A stretch of DNA of 64,000 nt, taken from assembly GCF_040451425.1 (NCBI RefSeq), contig NZ_CP144374.1:1714501-1778500 (forward strand), in the 5' to 3' direction. The notes under the pieces were generated by a model. That model made no database searches and was not told where the DNA came from. It saw only the letters and a list, made by a program, of their open reading frames with translations. Source of the DNA: Thermodesulfovibrio sp. 3462-1. Its GTDB lineage: Bacteria > Nitrospirota > Thermodesulfovibrionia > Thermodesulfovibrionales > Thermodesulfovibrionaceae. The translations under genes were made by a program, and so were the position numbers. This document shows positions 9,100 through 17,820 of the stretch, piece by piece. Each line of letters begins with the position of its first letter. The first letter of the stretch is position 1.

Positions 9100-9157
9100 A
9101 AACTCCTCCTTACCGTCATTCTGAGCGATAGTTCAAAAACTTCGCTCAAGATAAAAC

Positions 9158-9436
9158 TCAGCATCTGCCTCCTGCAATGGCAGGAACAATTGAAACTTCA
9201 TCTCCCTCTTTCACCACAGTTTCCTCTGCTTGAAGGAATCTAACATCTTCTTCATTAACATAAACATTAATAAACCTTCTTATCTTACCATCCTGACATA
9301 GCCTTTCTGCAAGCCCTGGATATTGTTTATCAAGCGCATTAATTATATCTATAATTTTTCCAGCTGGTGCCTCTACCACATCTTTTCCACCTGTAAGTTT
9401 TTGCAGTGGTGTTGGTATTAAAACTTTTACTGCCAT
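9158..9436 (-). CDS. MoaD/ThiS-family sulfur-carrier protein with a C-terminal RC tail
   Basis: A 92-residue ubiquitin-fold protein that starts MAVKVLIPTPLQKLTGGKD and has the late strand GDEVSIVPAIAGG, both typical of MoaD/ThiS. Active carriers end in Gly-Gly, which is adenylylated and turned into a thiocarboxylate. Here the frame continues two residues to GGRC before the stop, so a protease would have to expose the diglycine, as known for HcyS-type and QbsE-type carriers. It lies 2 bp downstream of a threonine-synthase-like gene, suggesting it feeds sulfur to a PLP enzyme rather than to molybdopterin. No moaE, thiF/moeB or JAB protease gene is in the window. Confidence 0.85.
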   Translation of the reverse strand: MAVKVLIPTPLQKLTGGKDVVEAPAGKIIDIINALDKQYPGLAERLCQDGKIRRFINVYVNEEDVRFLQAEETVVKEGDEVSIVPAIAGGRC

Positions 9437-9438
9437 TT

Positions 9439-10683
9439 TTACCTCCCTCTTTCATTAATTCTTTTCAAAGCTTCTTCAAAGGAAGCAAGATTTGGTTTTA
9501 TCTGATAGACTTCCGCTGTTCTGCCATTTAAAACCTCTGATGTTTTAAGTCCATTCCCTGTAATGCAAAGCACTGTTGTGTCTTTTTTATCAATTTTACC
9601 TTCTTTTAAAAGCTTAATGTAACATGCAACAGTAACGCCTCCTGCTGTCTCTGTGAAAATTCCTTCTGTTTTTGCAAGAAGCTTTATTGCATCAATTATT
9701 TCTTCATCAGAGACATCCTCCATAGCACCTCCACTTTCCTTTACAGCTTGCAAAGCATAGTATCCATCAGCAGGATTTCCAATGGCAAGAGATTTTGCTA
9801 TAGTATTAGGTTTTACAGGTCTTATAACATCTGTGCCCTGTTTAAAAGCTGTTGAAATTGGAGAGCATCCAGTTGCCTGTGCACCGTATATTTTTGTCTC
9901 AAGATTTTTAAGAATTCCCAACTCTTTAAACTCTTTAAGTGCCTTCCACACCTTTGTAAGAAGTGAGCCACTTGCACAGGGCACTACAATACTGTCTGGT
10001 GCTTTCCAGCCAAGTTGTTCAACTATTTCAAACCCTATTGTTTTTGAACCCTCTGCATAAAAGGGACGAATGTTTATATTTACAAATGCCCATTTGTATT
10101 TGTTTGCAATTTCACTGCAAAGTCTGTTTACATCGTCATAGTTACCATCAACAGCAACAAGATTTGGCTCATAAACAATGGAAGCAACTATTTTGCTCTG
10201 CTCTAAAGTAGCAGGAATAAAAATAAATCTCTTAAATCCTGCCTTTGCACCGTGCGCTGAAACAGCATGGGCAAGATTTCCTGTAGAGGCACATGCAACA
10301 GTATCAAATCCAAATTCTTTTGCTTTTGTAAGTGCTACTGCAACAACTCTATCTTTAAATGAAAGGGTGGGATGGGCAACTGTATCATCTTTTATGTAAA
10401 GCTCTTTTACTCCAAGATATTTTGCAAGATTTTTAGCTTCTACCAGAGGCGTAAAACCTGAATTAAGTCCCACCTGGGGCTCACCATCTATTGGTAAGAG
10501 CTCTTTGTATCGCCATAGTGTTTTTGGTCTTTTTTCTATAGTTTTCCTTGAAAGGGCTTTCTTTATTTTTGCATAGTCATAGACTGCCTCAAGAGGACCA
10601 AAGCAGAATTCACATACATATATAGGCTCTACAGGATATTCTCTGCCGCATTCCCTGCATCTTAGTCCTTTTACATATTTCAT
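9439..10683 (-). CDS. threonine synthase-like PLP enzyme with N-terminal zinc ribbon
   Basis: A 414-residue fold-type II PLP enzyme. Cysteines at 9, 12, 24 and 27 (RCREC and VCEFC) form a zinc ribbon. The PLP lysine is K110 in AHPTLSFKDRVVAVAL, which differs from the usual [11 protein letters not shown] of threonine synthase at several positions next to the lysine. Other landmarks are CASTGNLAHAV near residue 133 and CASGSL near 238. It begins the operon and is followed after 2 bp by the sulfur carrier, while an orthodox thrC lies three genes on. It could be a second threonine synthase, but the context suggests a sulfhydrylase that uses a carrier thiocarboxylate and an O-phospho amino acid. 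Confidence 0.85.
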   Translation of the reverse strand: MKYVKGLRCRECGREYPVEPIYVCEFCFGPLEAVYDYAKIKKALSRKTIEKRPKTLWRYKELLPIDGEPQVGLNSGFTPLVEAKNLAKYLGVKELYIKDDTVAHPTLSFKDRVVAVALTKAKEFGFDTVACASTGNLAHAVSAHGAKAGFKRFIFIPATLEQSKIVASIVYEPNLVAVDGNYDDVNRLCSEIANKYKWAFVNINIRPFYAEGSKTIGFEIVEQLGWKAPDSIVVPCASGSLLTKVWKALKEFKELGILKNLETKIYGAQATGCSPISTAFKQGTDVIRPVKPNTIAKSLAIGNPADGYYALQAVKESGGAMEDVSDEEIIDAIKLLAKTEGIFTETAGGVTVACYIKLLKEGKIDKKDTTVLCITGNGLKTSEVLNGRTAEVYQIKPNLASFEEALKRINERGR

Positions 10684-10747
10684 TTCCCACCTCCTATATT
10701 CTGTGAATTAATTTTTTATTTTAACATTTTTATTCAAATTGCCTACA

Positions 10748-10930
10748 GAATCTCACTTCTTAAAATTGCCAATAGAGGCAACAAAACATTGCGTTTCCTG
10801 TCTTTGCGAAAGACTCAATGCCCTGAGGAATTTCTGACTATTACCAGTGTATAAAAGACAAGAAGATTCCTCGCTTTGTTCAGAATAACAATGAAAAGCC
10901 TCAAAATAACATTTTTTATTGGCAATCTCA
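10748..10930. repeat. decayed dispersed element bounded by inverted repeats
   Basis: This fills most of the 288-bp gap between the divergent thrC-like and dnaJ genes. ATTGCCAATA (10765-10774) is matched in reverse by TATTGGCAAT (10917-10926), with AGAGGC/GCCTC also opposed inside. The interior holds GAGGAATTTCTG facing AGATTCCTCGCTTTGTTCAGAAT, the same theme as copies near 9115, 6643 and 34725. No reading frame is seen. It looks like a non-autonomous MITE-like or extragenic palindromic sequence. Confidence 0.5.
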
Positions 10931-10934
10931 TGAT

Positions 10935-10955
10935 ATTGATATAAATTAACTCAAT
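10935..10955 (+). promoter_or_regulatory. HAIR-like operator for HspR before dnaJ
   Basis: ATTGATA-N7-ACTCAAT has the exact 7-7-7 architecture of the HAIR element bound by HspR (consensus CTTGAGT-N7-ACTCAAG), with the TTGA/TCAA cores kept. It lies directly before the presumed -10 region (TATGTT or TTAAAAT, about 10955-10965) of dnaJ, and the second gene of the operon encodes an HspR-type protein. Autoregulation of the whole chaperone operon is inferred. Confidence 0.65.
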
Positions 10956-10971
10956 ATGTTAAAATGGTTTT

Positions 10972-12039
10972 ATGGAACGCAAAGATTACTATAAAATTCT
11001 CGGTGTAAGCAAGGATGCTACACAGGAAGAGATAAAGAAGGCTTATCGTAAGCTTGCAAGAAAGTATCATCCTGATTTAAATCCCGGAAATAAAGAGGCT
11101 GAGGAGAAGTTTAAGGAGATAAATGAGGCATATGCAGTTCTGAGTGATCCGCAGAAAAGGGCTGAGTATGACAGGGGCGAAACCTTTGATTTTAAGGGCT
11201 TTGATTTTGGTGGCTTTGATTTTACAAAAGGCTTTGACCTTGGAGATATTTTTGGAGATATATTCGGTGAGACATTTACTCAAACAAGAACTGCCTATTC
11301 AAAGGGCGAAGATATAGTTATTCCTGTTATATTAACCTTTGAAGAAGCTTATAAAGGCACTGTTAAGCCAGTTACCTATCAGAGATACATTGAGTGCCAG
11401 CTCTGTCATGGAAGCGGTGCTGATAAAGTGGATATATGCTCAAGATGTGGCGGCACAGGAAGAATTCAAACCTCAAGGGGATTTATGAGAGTTAGTCAGA
11501 CATGTCCTAATTGTGGGGGAACAGGAAGGACTGCCTCATCAAAGTGTAAAAATTGTGGTGGGACAGGAAGAATTTTAATCACAGAGACAGTAAAGGCAAA
11601 AATTCCAGCGGGAGTTGATAATGGTTCAACAGTAAAGGTTAAAGGATATGGAAATGCTGGTAGAGGCGGTGCACCTTATGGTGATCTTATACTTGAGGTT
11701 AATGTTACTGCTCATCCATTTTTCACCAGAAAAGGAGATGACATATACATTGAGCTTCCAGTAACATTCGTTGAAGCTGCATTAGGAGCTAAAGTGGATG
11801 TTCCGACAGCAGATGGAAATACAGTCACAATGAAGATTCCAGAAGGAACACAGGGTGGACAGAAATTCAGAATTTCAGGGAAAGGATTTCCCTCTCCTAA
11901 AGGTGGCAGAAAAGGAGACATGTATGTTGTGATAAAAATAGTAGTTCCCAGAGGATTAACAGCTTCTGAAAAGGAGGAAATCAGAAAAATCGAACGCCTT
12001 TATAAAGAAAATCCAAGAGAATTCATGTTGAGGAGGTAA
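10972..12039 (+). CDS. dnaJ: chaperone DnaJ
   Basis: This 355-residue type I J-protein stimulates DnaK. The J domain (residues 1-70) has the HPD motif in [18 protein letters not shown] Gly/Phe-rich segment follows (about 75-100, with repeats of the GFDFG kind). Four CxxCxGxG-type zinc repeats lie at about 143-205, and the two C-terminal substrate-binding domains come after. The predicted transcription start is very close to the ATG and no clear ribosome site is seen. It heads an operon with hspR, clpB and hsp20; no dnaK or grpE is in the window. Confidence 0.95.
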   Translation: MERKDYYKILGVSKDATQEEIKKAYRKLARKYHPDLNPGNKEAEEKFKEINEAYAVLSDPQKRAEYDRGETFDFKGFDFGGFDFTKGFDLGDIFGDIFGETFTQTRTAYSKGEDIVIPVILTFEEAYKGTVKPVTYQRYIECQLCHGSGADKVDICSRCGGTGRIQTSRGFMRVSQTCPNCGGTGRTASSKCKNCGGTGRILITETVKAKIPAGVDNGSTVKVKGYGNAGRGGAPYGDLILEVNVTAHPFFTRKGDDIYIELPVTFVEAALGAKVDVPTADGNTVTMKIPEGTQGGQKFRISGKGFPSPKGGRKGDMYVVIKIVVPRGLTASEKEEIRKIERLYKENPREFMLRR

Positions 12040-12041
12040 GC

Positions 12042-12380
12042 ATGAGACAGGACGACAGACTCTATATGATAAGCATGGTATGCAGATTGCTCAATGTTCA
12101 TCCTCAGACAGTGAGGCTTTATGAGAGGGAAGGTTTTATAAAACCAAGGAGAATTAAAAGACAAAGAGTTTATACTGATGAAGATCTTGAAAGACTTAAT
12201 TTTGTAATAAAACTTACAAAGGAATTTGGAGTTAACAGAGCTGGAGTGGATATTATTTTAAGAATGCGTGAAAGGATGCAGATAATGGAACAATTCATAC
12301 AGGAATTACTTCGCTATGTTGATGAAGACATAAGACAGCAGATTGAAAAAAGAATTAAAAAAATTTTTGAAGAATTTTAA
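12042..12380 (+). CDS. hspR: MerR-family heat-shock regulator, HspR type
   Basis: A 112-residue MerR-family DNA-binding protein. The winged helix-turn-helix reads SMVCRLLNVHPQTVRLYEREGFIKPRR (about residues 10-36), followed by TDEDLERLNFVIKLTKEFGVNRAGVDIIL, as in HspR repressors of the dnaK regulon. It is encoded 2 bp after dnaJ and upstream of clpB, the usual HspR context, and an HAIR-like site precedes the operon. It probably represses this operon at normal temperature, with release by chaperone titration as known for HspR. Confidence 0.88.
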   Translation: MRQDDRLYMISMVCRLLNVHPQTVRLYEREGFIKPRRIKRQRVYTDEDLERLNFVIKLTKEFGVNRAGVDIILRMRERMQIMEQFIQELLRYVDEDIRQQIEKRIKKIFEEF

Positions 12381-12402
12381 GGAGGAAATTTAAGGAGGAA
12401 AT
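12377..12402 (+). repeat. tandem 13-bp duplication of the clpB ribosome-binding site
   Basis: TTAAGGAGGAAAT occurs twice back to back (12377-12389 and 12390-12402). The first copy contains the hspR stop codon; the second lies correctly spaced before the clpB ATG at 12405. The result is two strong Shine-Dalgarno sequences in tandem. Confidence 0.85.
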
Positions 12403-12404
12403 CT

Positions 12405-15035
12405 ATGAGATTTGATAGACTTACCTATAAAACGCAGGAAGCAATAACACAGGCACAGAGAATTGCCTCTCAGCACGGTAATCAGCAGATAGATGTGGAG
12501 CACCTTATTTATGCTCTAATTGAAGACACTGAGGGGCTTGTTCCCCGTATTTTAAAAGAATGCGGAGCAGATTTAAATACATTAAAAGCAGATTTAAAGA
12601 AAGCCATTGATAGAATCCCAAAGGTTTACGGTGCTCAACCCCTTGAGCAGATTTACATTACTCCAAGACTCAATCAGCTTTTTGAGAAAGCTGAAGCAGA
12701 AGCTGAGCATCTTAAGGATGAGTATATAAGTGTGGAGCATCTTCTTATAGCTCTTTTTGATGTGGGTGGTCCTGCCCTTGATGCCATAAAAAAGCAGGCA
12801 GTTACCCGGCAGAAAGTGCTTGATGCAATGAGGAAAATAAGAGGAGTTCATCAAGTAACTGACCCCAATCCAGAGGAAAAGTATCAGGCACTGGTCAGAT
12901 ATGGTAAAAATCTGACAGAGTTAGCCCGCAAAGGTAAGCTTGATCCAGTCATTGGAAGAGATGAAGAAATAAGAAGAGTTATTCAGGTTCTATCAAGAAG
13001 GACAAAGAATAATCCAGTGCTTATTGGAGACCCTGGTGTTGGTAAAACTGCAATAGTTGAAGGTCTTGCACAGAGAATTGTGGCAGGCGATGTTCCAGAG
13101 TCTTTGAGAGACAAGGAATTGATAGCCCTTGATATAGGAGCACTTCTTGCAGGTGCAAAATACAGGGGAGAATTTGAGGAAAGACTCAAGGCAGTACTTA
13201 AGGAGATTACACAGTCAGAGGGACGGATTATAACTTTCATAGATGAGCTTCACACACTTGTAGGTGCTGGTGCAGCAGAAGGAGCAGTTGATGCTGCAAA
13301 CATGCTCAAGCCAGCTCTGGCAAGGGGGGAACTAAGATGCATTGGTGCAACAACTGTAAATGAATACAGAAAATACATTGAAAAAGACCCTGCCCTTGAA
13401 AGAAGATTTCAGCCTATTCTGGTTAAAGAGCCCACTGTTGAGGATACAATATCAATTTTGAGAGGACTTAAAGAAAGGTATGAAGTTCATCATGGTGTGA
13501 AGATAAAGGATTCAGCACTGGTTGCTGCTGCAGTTCTTTCAGCAAGATACATAACTGACAGATACCTTCCAGACAAAGCCATTGACCTGATTGATGAGGC
13601 TGCAGCAAAGCTCAGAATGGAGATTGATAGCATGCCCATTGAACTTGATGAAATTGAGAGAAAACTCCGTCAGCTTGAGATAGAAAGACAGGCATTGAGC
13701 AAAGAGCCAACTGAGGACGCAAAGGAAAAGATAGAAAAGATTTCCCATGAGATAGAGCAACTCCTTGCAAAAAAAGAGGAATTAAGCAGACAGTGGCAAG
13801 CTGAAAAGGAGATTATTTTAAAAATTAGAGAGATAAAGGCAGAGATTGAGCAAACCCGTATTGCCTCTGAGCAGGCAGAGCGTCAGGGAGACCTTACAAG
13901 AGCAGCAGAACTCAGATATGGCAGACTAATTGAGCTTCAGAAAGCCCTTGATGAGGCAAATGCCCATTTGAAGGAGATTCAGAAAAAAAGAAAGATGCTT
14001 AAAGAAGAAGTTGATGAAGAAGATATAGCAGAGGTTGTGGCAAAGTGGACTGGAATTCCTGTTAAAAAACTTCTTGAAAGCGAAACCCAGAAGTTAATTA
14101 AAATGGAAGAGCGCCTCCGTCAGAGAGTTGTTGGTCAGGATGAAGCTATTCAGGCAGTATCAAATGCAATAAGAAGAGCAAGAGCAGGACTACAGGATCC
14201 TAATCGTCCAATTGGTTCATTTATGTTTTTGGGACCAACTGGTGTGGGTAAAACAGAGCTTGCAAAAGCTCTGGCAGAGTTTCTCTTTGATGATGAAAAT
14301 GCCATGATAAGAATTGACATGTCCGAGTATCAGGAGCGTCATACAGTAAGCAGACTAATTGGTGCGCCTCCTGGCTATGTTGGTTATGAAGAAGGTGGTC
14401 AGCTTACAGAAGCGGTTCGCAGGCGTCCATACAGTGTTGTTCTTTTTGATGAAGTTGAAAAAGCCCATCCAGAAGTCTTCAATGTTCTGCTTCAGGTTCT
14501 TGATGATGGCAGGCTCACTGATGGACATGGAAGAACCGTTGATTTTCGTAACACAATAATAATTATGACATCAAACATAGGAAGTGCCCATATTCAGGAG
14601 TTTCTTGAAAGTGCAGGCTCTGAGCACTGGCAGGATTTGAAAAAGGATTTAAAAACAAAAATTATGGATGACTTAAGAGCTTTCTTCAGACCTGAGTTTC
14701 TTAACAGGATTGATGAGATAATTATATTCAATCCATTAAGCAGGGAAGTAATGAAAGAGATTATAGAAATTCAGATTAACAGAATAAAGCAGTATCTCAA
14801 GCAGAGAAAGATTGATATTACTCTTACAGAAGAGGCAAAAGAATACATTGCAAGAATTGGTTATGATCCTGTATATGGTGCAAGACCGCTGAGAAGGGTG
14901 TTGCAGAAAGAGATACTTGACCCTCTTGCAATAAAGCTTATTGAAGGAGTTTTTAAAGAAGGAGATATTGTGGAAGTTGATTTCAAAGATGGTAAAATTA
15001 TATTTAATAGAGTTGTTATAGCAGAAGCAGCCTAA
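12405..15035 (+). CDS. clpB: ATP-dependent disaggregase ClpB
   Basis: This hexameric AAA+ disaggregase has 876 residues, full family length. It has an N-terminal Clp repeat domain (residues 1-145), AAA-1 with Walker [10 protein letters not shown] near 205, the coiled-coil middle domain at about 410-530 that distinguishes ClpB from ClpA/C, and AAA-2 with Walker [10 protein letters not shown] near 607. The C terminus is the usual small D2 domain. It works with DnaJ/DnaK to recover aggregated proteins. It is the third gene of the HspR-type operon, with a duplicated ribosome site upstream. Confidence 0.97.
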   Translation: MRFDRLTYKTQEAITQAQRIASQHGNQQIDVEHLIYALIEDTEGLVPRILKECGADLNTLKADLKKAIDRIPKVYGAQPLEQIYITPRLNQLFEKAEAEAEHLKDEYISVEHLLIALFDVGGPALDAIKKQAVTRQKVLDAMRKIRGVHQVTDPNPEEKYQALVRYGKNLTELARKGKLDPVIGRDEEIRRVIQVLSRRTKNNPVLIGDPGVGKTAIVEGLAQRIVAGDVPESLRDKELIALDIGALLAGAKYRGEFEERLKAVLKEITQSEGRIITFIDELHTLVGAGAAEGAVDAANMLKPALARGELRCIGATTVNEYRKYIEKDPALERRFQPILVKEPTVEDTISILRGLKERYEVHHGVKIKDSALVAAAVLSARYITDRYLPDKAIDLIDEAAAKLRMEIDSMPIELDEIERKLRQLEIERQALSKEPTEDAKEKIEKISHEIEQLLAKKEELSRQWQAEKEIILKIREIKAEIEQTRIASEQAERQGDLTRAAELRYGRLIELQKALDEANAHLKEIQKKRKMLKEEVDEEDIAEVVAKWTGIPVKKLLESETQKLIKMEERLRQRVVGQDEAIQAVSNAIRRARAGLQDPNRPIGSFMFLGPTGVGKTELAKALAEFLFDDENAMIRIDMSEYQERHTVSRLIGAPPGYVGYEEGGQLTEAVRRRPYSVVLFDEVEKAHPEVFNVLLQVLDDGRLTDGHGRTVDFRNTIIIMTSNIGSAHIQEFLESAGSEHWQDLKKDLKTKIMDDLRAFFRPEFLNRIDEIIIFNPLSREVMKEIIEIQINRIKQYLKQRKIDITLTEEAKEYIARIGYDPVYGARPLRRVLQKEILDPLAIKLIEGVFKEGDIVEVDFKDGKIIFNRVVIAEAA

Positions 15036-15053
15036 AAATTTAGGAGGTGTAAA

Positions 15054-15503
15054 ATGGCTATTGTAAAATGGAGTCCTTTAAAGGAGATTGAAGAAATAAG
15101 AAAGGAAATGGACAGACTCTTTGAAGAGTTTCTTTCACCTGTTCGGAGGAAGAGGACTGTTAGTAGCGAGGGAATTATTTCTCCCAATGTGGATATCTTT
15201 GAAAGAGGGAATGAATTAGTCATTCAGGTTGAGATTCCAGGAGTTGACAAGCAGGATATAGATTTAACAATTACTGATGATAGACTCCTAATCAAAGGAG
15301 AAATTAAAAAACCTGAAGGTGTTTCTGAAGAAGACTATATTTTGAATGAAAGAAGCTATGGCCCTTTTTCAAGAACTATTAATTTACCAGCAGATGTTGA
15401 TAAATCTTCTGTTAAGGCGAATCTAAATAATGGCTTGCTTGAAATAGTTATTTTAAGAAAAGAAGAAGCAAAGCCAAGAGAGATAAAAATTCCACTGGAA
15501 TGA
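15054..15503 (+). CDS. small heat-shock protein, Hsp20 family
   Basis: A 149-residue alpha-crystallin-type holdase. It begins with the bacterial class A pattern (VKWSPLKEIEEIRKEMDRLFEEF), followed by the crystallin domain (about residues 42-140) with PNVDIFERGNELVIQVEIPGV and the late motif NLNNGLLEIVILR (A-x-x-x-NG-L in the family). It lies 18 bp after clpB with AGGAGGTG as ribosome site and closes the chaperone operon before a strong terminator. Confidence 0.95.
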   Translation: MAIVKWSPLKEIEEIRKEMDRLFEEFLSPVRRKRTVSSEGIISPNVDIFERGNELVIQVEIPGVDKQDIDLTITDDRLLIKGEIKKPEGVSEEDYILNERSYGPFSRTINLPADVDKSSVKANLNNGLLEIVILRKEEAKPREIKIPLE

Positions 15504-15522
15504 ATTTAAAGATTCATAGCTG

Positions 15523-15557
15523 TCCTGAGCTTGCCAGTGAGCAGGCTCAGGATTTTT
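15523..15557 (+). terminator. intrinsic terminator after the chaperone operon
   Basis: TCCTGAGC pairs with GCTCAGGA around an inner TGC/GCA stem, then TTTTTC. It separates the heat-shock operon from the thioredoxin promoter about 35 bp downstream. Confidence 0.85.
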
Positions 15558-15590
15558 CATTTGCTCAATTAAAATATAGGAACTCTAACA

Positions 15591-15620
15591 TTGACAAAAC
15601 AAGAGAGAAAAATTTATTTT
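15591..15620 (+). promoter_or_regulatory. promoter for the thioredoxin gene
   Basis: TTGACA at 15591-15596 and TATTTT at 15615-15620 with 18-bp spacing, about 30 bp before the start at 15658. The -35 box is perfect and the -10 box is weak. Confidence 0.5.
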
Positions 15621-15657
15621 AAAAAAAGTTGCTTACAAAATCTTTGTGGAGGTCAAA

Positions 15658-15990
15658 ATGGCAGAAGGCATTGTAGAACTTACAAGTGCTAAATGGGAAT
15701 CAGAAGTTTTAAACTCCAAAGGTATAATAATGGTGGATTTCTGGGCACCGTGGTGTGGTCCATGCAGAATAATTGCTCCAACAATAGAGGAGCTTGCTAA
15801 GGAATATGAAGGGAAAATTAAAGTAGGAAAACTTAATACAGATGAAAATCCTGATATTGCAACGCGTTATGGAATAATGGGAATTCCTACAATTATGTTT
15901 TTCAAAGATGGGCAGAGAGTTGACCAGATAGTGGGAGTTGTTCCAAAATCTATATTAAAAAGTAAACTGGATAGCCTCCTCAATAGTTGA
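15658..15990 (+). CDS. trxA: thioredoxin
   Basis: A 110-residue cytoplasmic thioredoxin. The active site WAPWCGPCR lies at about residues 28-36 and the cis-proline loop reads GIMGIPTIMFFKDG near 70-83. I chose the ATG at 15658 because GGAGGT lies 5 bases before it; the GTG at 15646 would lie upstream of that ribosome site and add four atypical residues. It is followed after 3 bp by an exported thioredoxin-fold protein. Confidence 0.95.
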   Translation: MAEGIVELTSAKWESEVLNSKGIIMVDFWAPWCGPCRIIAPTIEELAKEYEGKIKVGKLNTDENPDIATRYGIMGIPTIMFFKDGQRVDQIVGVVPKSILKSKLDSLLNS

Positions 15991-15993
15991 TTT

Positions 15994-16494
15994 GTGAAAA
16001 AGCTTTTAATCTTAATTCTTATACTGCTAATTCCACAAGCAGGGCAGAGTGCACTTAGAACAGGTGACTCTGCTCCGAATTTTTTCTTAACTGATATAAA
16101 TGGCAAGCCTGTGCAGTTGTATCAAATTAAAGGTAGGGTCATAGTTATAGAATTTCTTTCAAATAAATGTTTTGCCTGCGATTATGTAATTCCGGACATA
16201 AACAAACTTTATGAGAAATTCAAAAATAAAAATGTTCAAATAGTTGGAGTTATATTTAATGACGAAATAGAGGAGCCGCAAAAACTCAACGAATTTGCAA
16301 AAAGCAGAGGAATTCAATATCCTTTATTTATAGCTGATGTAAAGGTAAAAAAATTTTACAATATTTACGGGTTTCCAAATTTTTTTATTTTAAATGAGAA
16401 AAAAAATATTATGAAAATATACAGAGGGATAACACAGGATACTTTTGGTTTATTTAACAAAGAAATTGAAAAGCTCCTCTTAAACAAGAGGTAA
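15994..16494 (+). CDS. exported thioredoxin-fold (TlpA/ResA-like) protein
   Basis: A 166-residue protein with a GTG start and a signal peptide (KKLLILILILLIPQAGQSA). The mature part is an AhpC/TSA-redoxin fold: TGDSAPNFFLTDINGKPVQL, then the redox motif NKCFACDYV (CxxC, near residue 58) and GFPNFFILNE with the cis-proline. It resembles periplasmic thiol-disulfide proteins such as TlpA/ResA used in cytochrome c or disulfide metabolism. No cytochrome maturation gene is nearby. It sits 3 bp from both neighbours (trxA and ffh), so the three are likely co-transcribed. Confidence 0.8.
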   Translation: MKKLLILILILLIPQAGQSALRTGDSAPNFFLTDINGKPVQLYQIKGRVIVIEFLSNKCFACDYVIPDINKLYEKFKNKNVQIVGVIFNDEIEEPQKLNEFAKSRGIQYPLFIADVKVKKFYNIYGFPNFFILNEKKNIMKIYRGITQDTFGLFNKEIEKLLLNKR

Positions 16495-16497
16495 TTA

Positions 16498-17820
16498 ATG
16501 TTTGAGGCATTAACAGATAAACTTGAAGCAATATTTAAAAAACTCAAAGGCAGGGGTATTCTTAAAGAAGAAGATGTTGATTCTGCTTTAAAAGAAATAA
16601 GAATCGCTCTTTTAGAAGCAGACGTTAACTTTAAAGTTGTTAAATCTTTTATTGAAAGAGTCCGTCATAAAGCTATTGGTAAAGAAATTCTTGAAAGCCT
16701 TTCCCCTGCTCAGCAGGTAATAAAGATTGTTTATGATGAACTGTGTGAACTGCTGGGAGGAAGCACTGCAAAGATTCAGCTGAGCCCAAACCCACCAACT
16801 GTAATAATGATGGTTGGACTGCACGGCTCTGGAAAAACAACCACTTCAGCAAAGCTTGCAAGAATTTTCAAAAAACAGGGTCGCAGGCCAATGCTTGTTG
16901 CAGCAGACCTTCAAAGACCAGCAGCTATTGAGCAGCTTGTTACTCTGGGTAAGCAGATAGATGTTACAGTATTTCATTCTTACGAAATTAAAAATCCAGT
17001 AGAGCTTTGTAAGGAAGCGCTTAAAAAAGCTGTAATTGATAGAATGGATCCAGTAATTGTTGATACTGCTGGAAGAATGCATGTGGATGAAGAATTGATG
17101 CAGGAGTTACAAGATGTAAAAGAGATTCTTAAACCCCATGAAGTTCTTTTTGTTGCCGATGCAATGACAGGGCAGGATGCAGTAAACATTGCAAAAAGCT
17201 TCAATGAAAAAATAGGTATTACAGGAGTTATTCTAACAAAAATGGATGGTGATGCTCGTGGTGGTGCTGCACTTTCAATAAAAGAAGTAACAGGTAAGCC
17301 TATAAAACTTATTGGAACTGGTGAAAAACTTGACGCTCTTGAGGAGTTTCATCCTGACAGGATGGCAAATAGAATTCTTGGAATGGGAGATATTCTTACA
17401 CTTATTGAACAGGCACAGAAAGCCTATGATCAAAAAGAAGCTGAAAAGTTAAAGAAAAAAATCGAAAAAGAAGAATTCACATTCGAAGATCTAAAAGATC
17501 AAATAAGAAAAATGAGAAAAATGGGACCTCTTGAAAACATTCTTTCAATGCTTCCAGGAGCCAATAAAATATTAAAGGAAATAAAAATTGATGAGAAAGA
17601 GTTTGTTAAGGTTGAGGCAATAATTAATTCAATGACACCTGAAGAGCGCAGAAATCCGAAAATTTTAAATGCAAGTAGAAGAATTCGTATTGCTAAAGGA
17701 AGTGGAACAACAGTAACAGATGTTAACAGGCTCATTAAACAATTCAATGAGATGAAAAAAATGATGAAACAGTTAAAACACGGCAAGGGCTTTAAACTAC
17801 CGAAGATATTTCCTTTTTAA
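16498..17820 (+). CDS. ffh: signal recognition particle protein Ffh
   Basis: The GTPase subunit of the signal recognition particle, 440 residues. It has the N domain, the G domain with Walker A MVGLHGSGKTTTSAKLA near residue 107, DTAGRMHVDEELM near 190 and TKMDGDARGGAALS near 247, and the methionine-rich M domain (about 300-435, with GSGTTVTDVNRLIKQF). This is normal architecture. The stop overlaps the stop of the convergent ECF ATPase gene by 4 bp, with no room for a terminator between them. Confidence 0.97.
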   Translation: MFEALTDKLEAIFKKLKGRGILKEEDVDSALKEIRIALLEADVNFKVVKSFIERVRHKAIGKEILESLSPAQQVIKIVYDELCELLGGSTAKIQLSPNPPTVIMMVGLHGSGKTTTSAKLARIFKKQGRRPMLVAADLQRPAAIEQLVTLGKQIDVTVFHSYEIKNPVELCKEALKKAVIDRMDPVIVDTAGRMHVDEELMQELQDVKEILKPHEVLFVADAMTGQDAVNIAKSFNEKIGITGVILTKMDGDARGGAALSIKEVTGKPIKLIGTGEKLDALEEFHPDRMANRILGMGDILTLIEQAQKAYDQKEAEKLKKKIEKEEFTFEDLKDQIRKMRKMGPLENILSMLPGANKILKEIKIDEKEFVKVEAIINSMTPEERRNPKILNASRRIRIAKGSGTTVTDVNRLIKQFNEMKKMMKQLKHGKGFKLPKIFPF

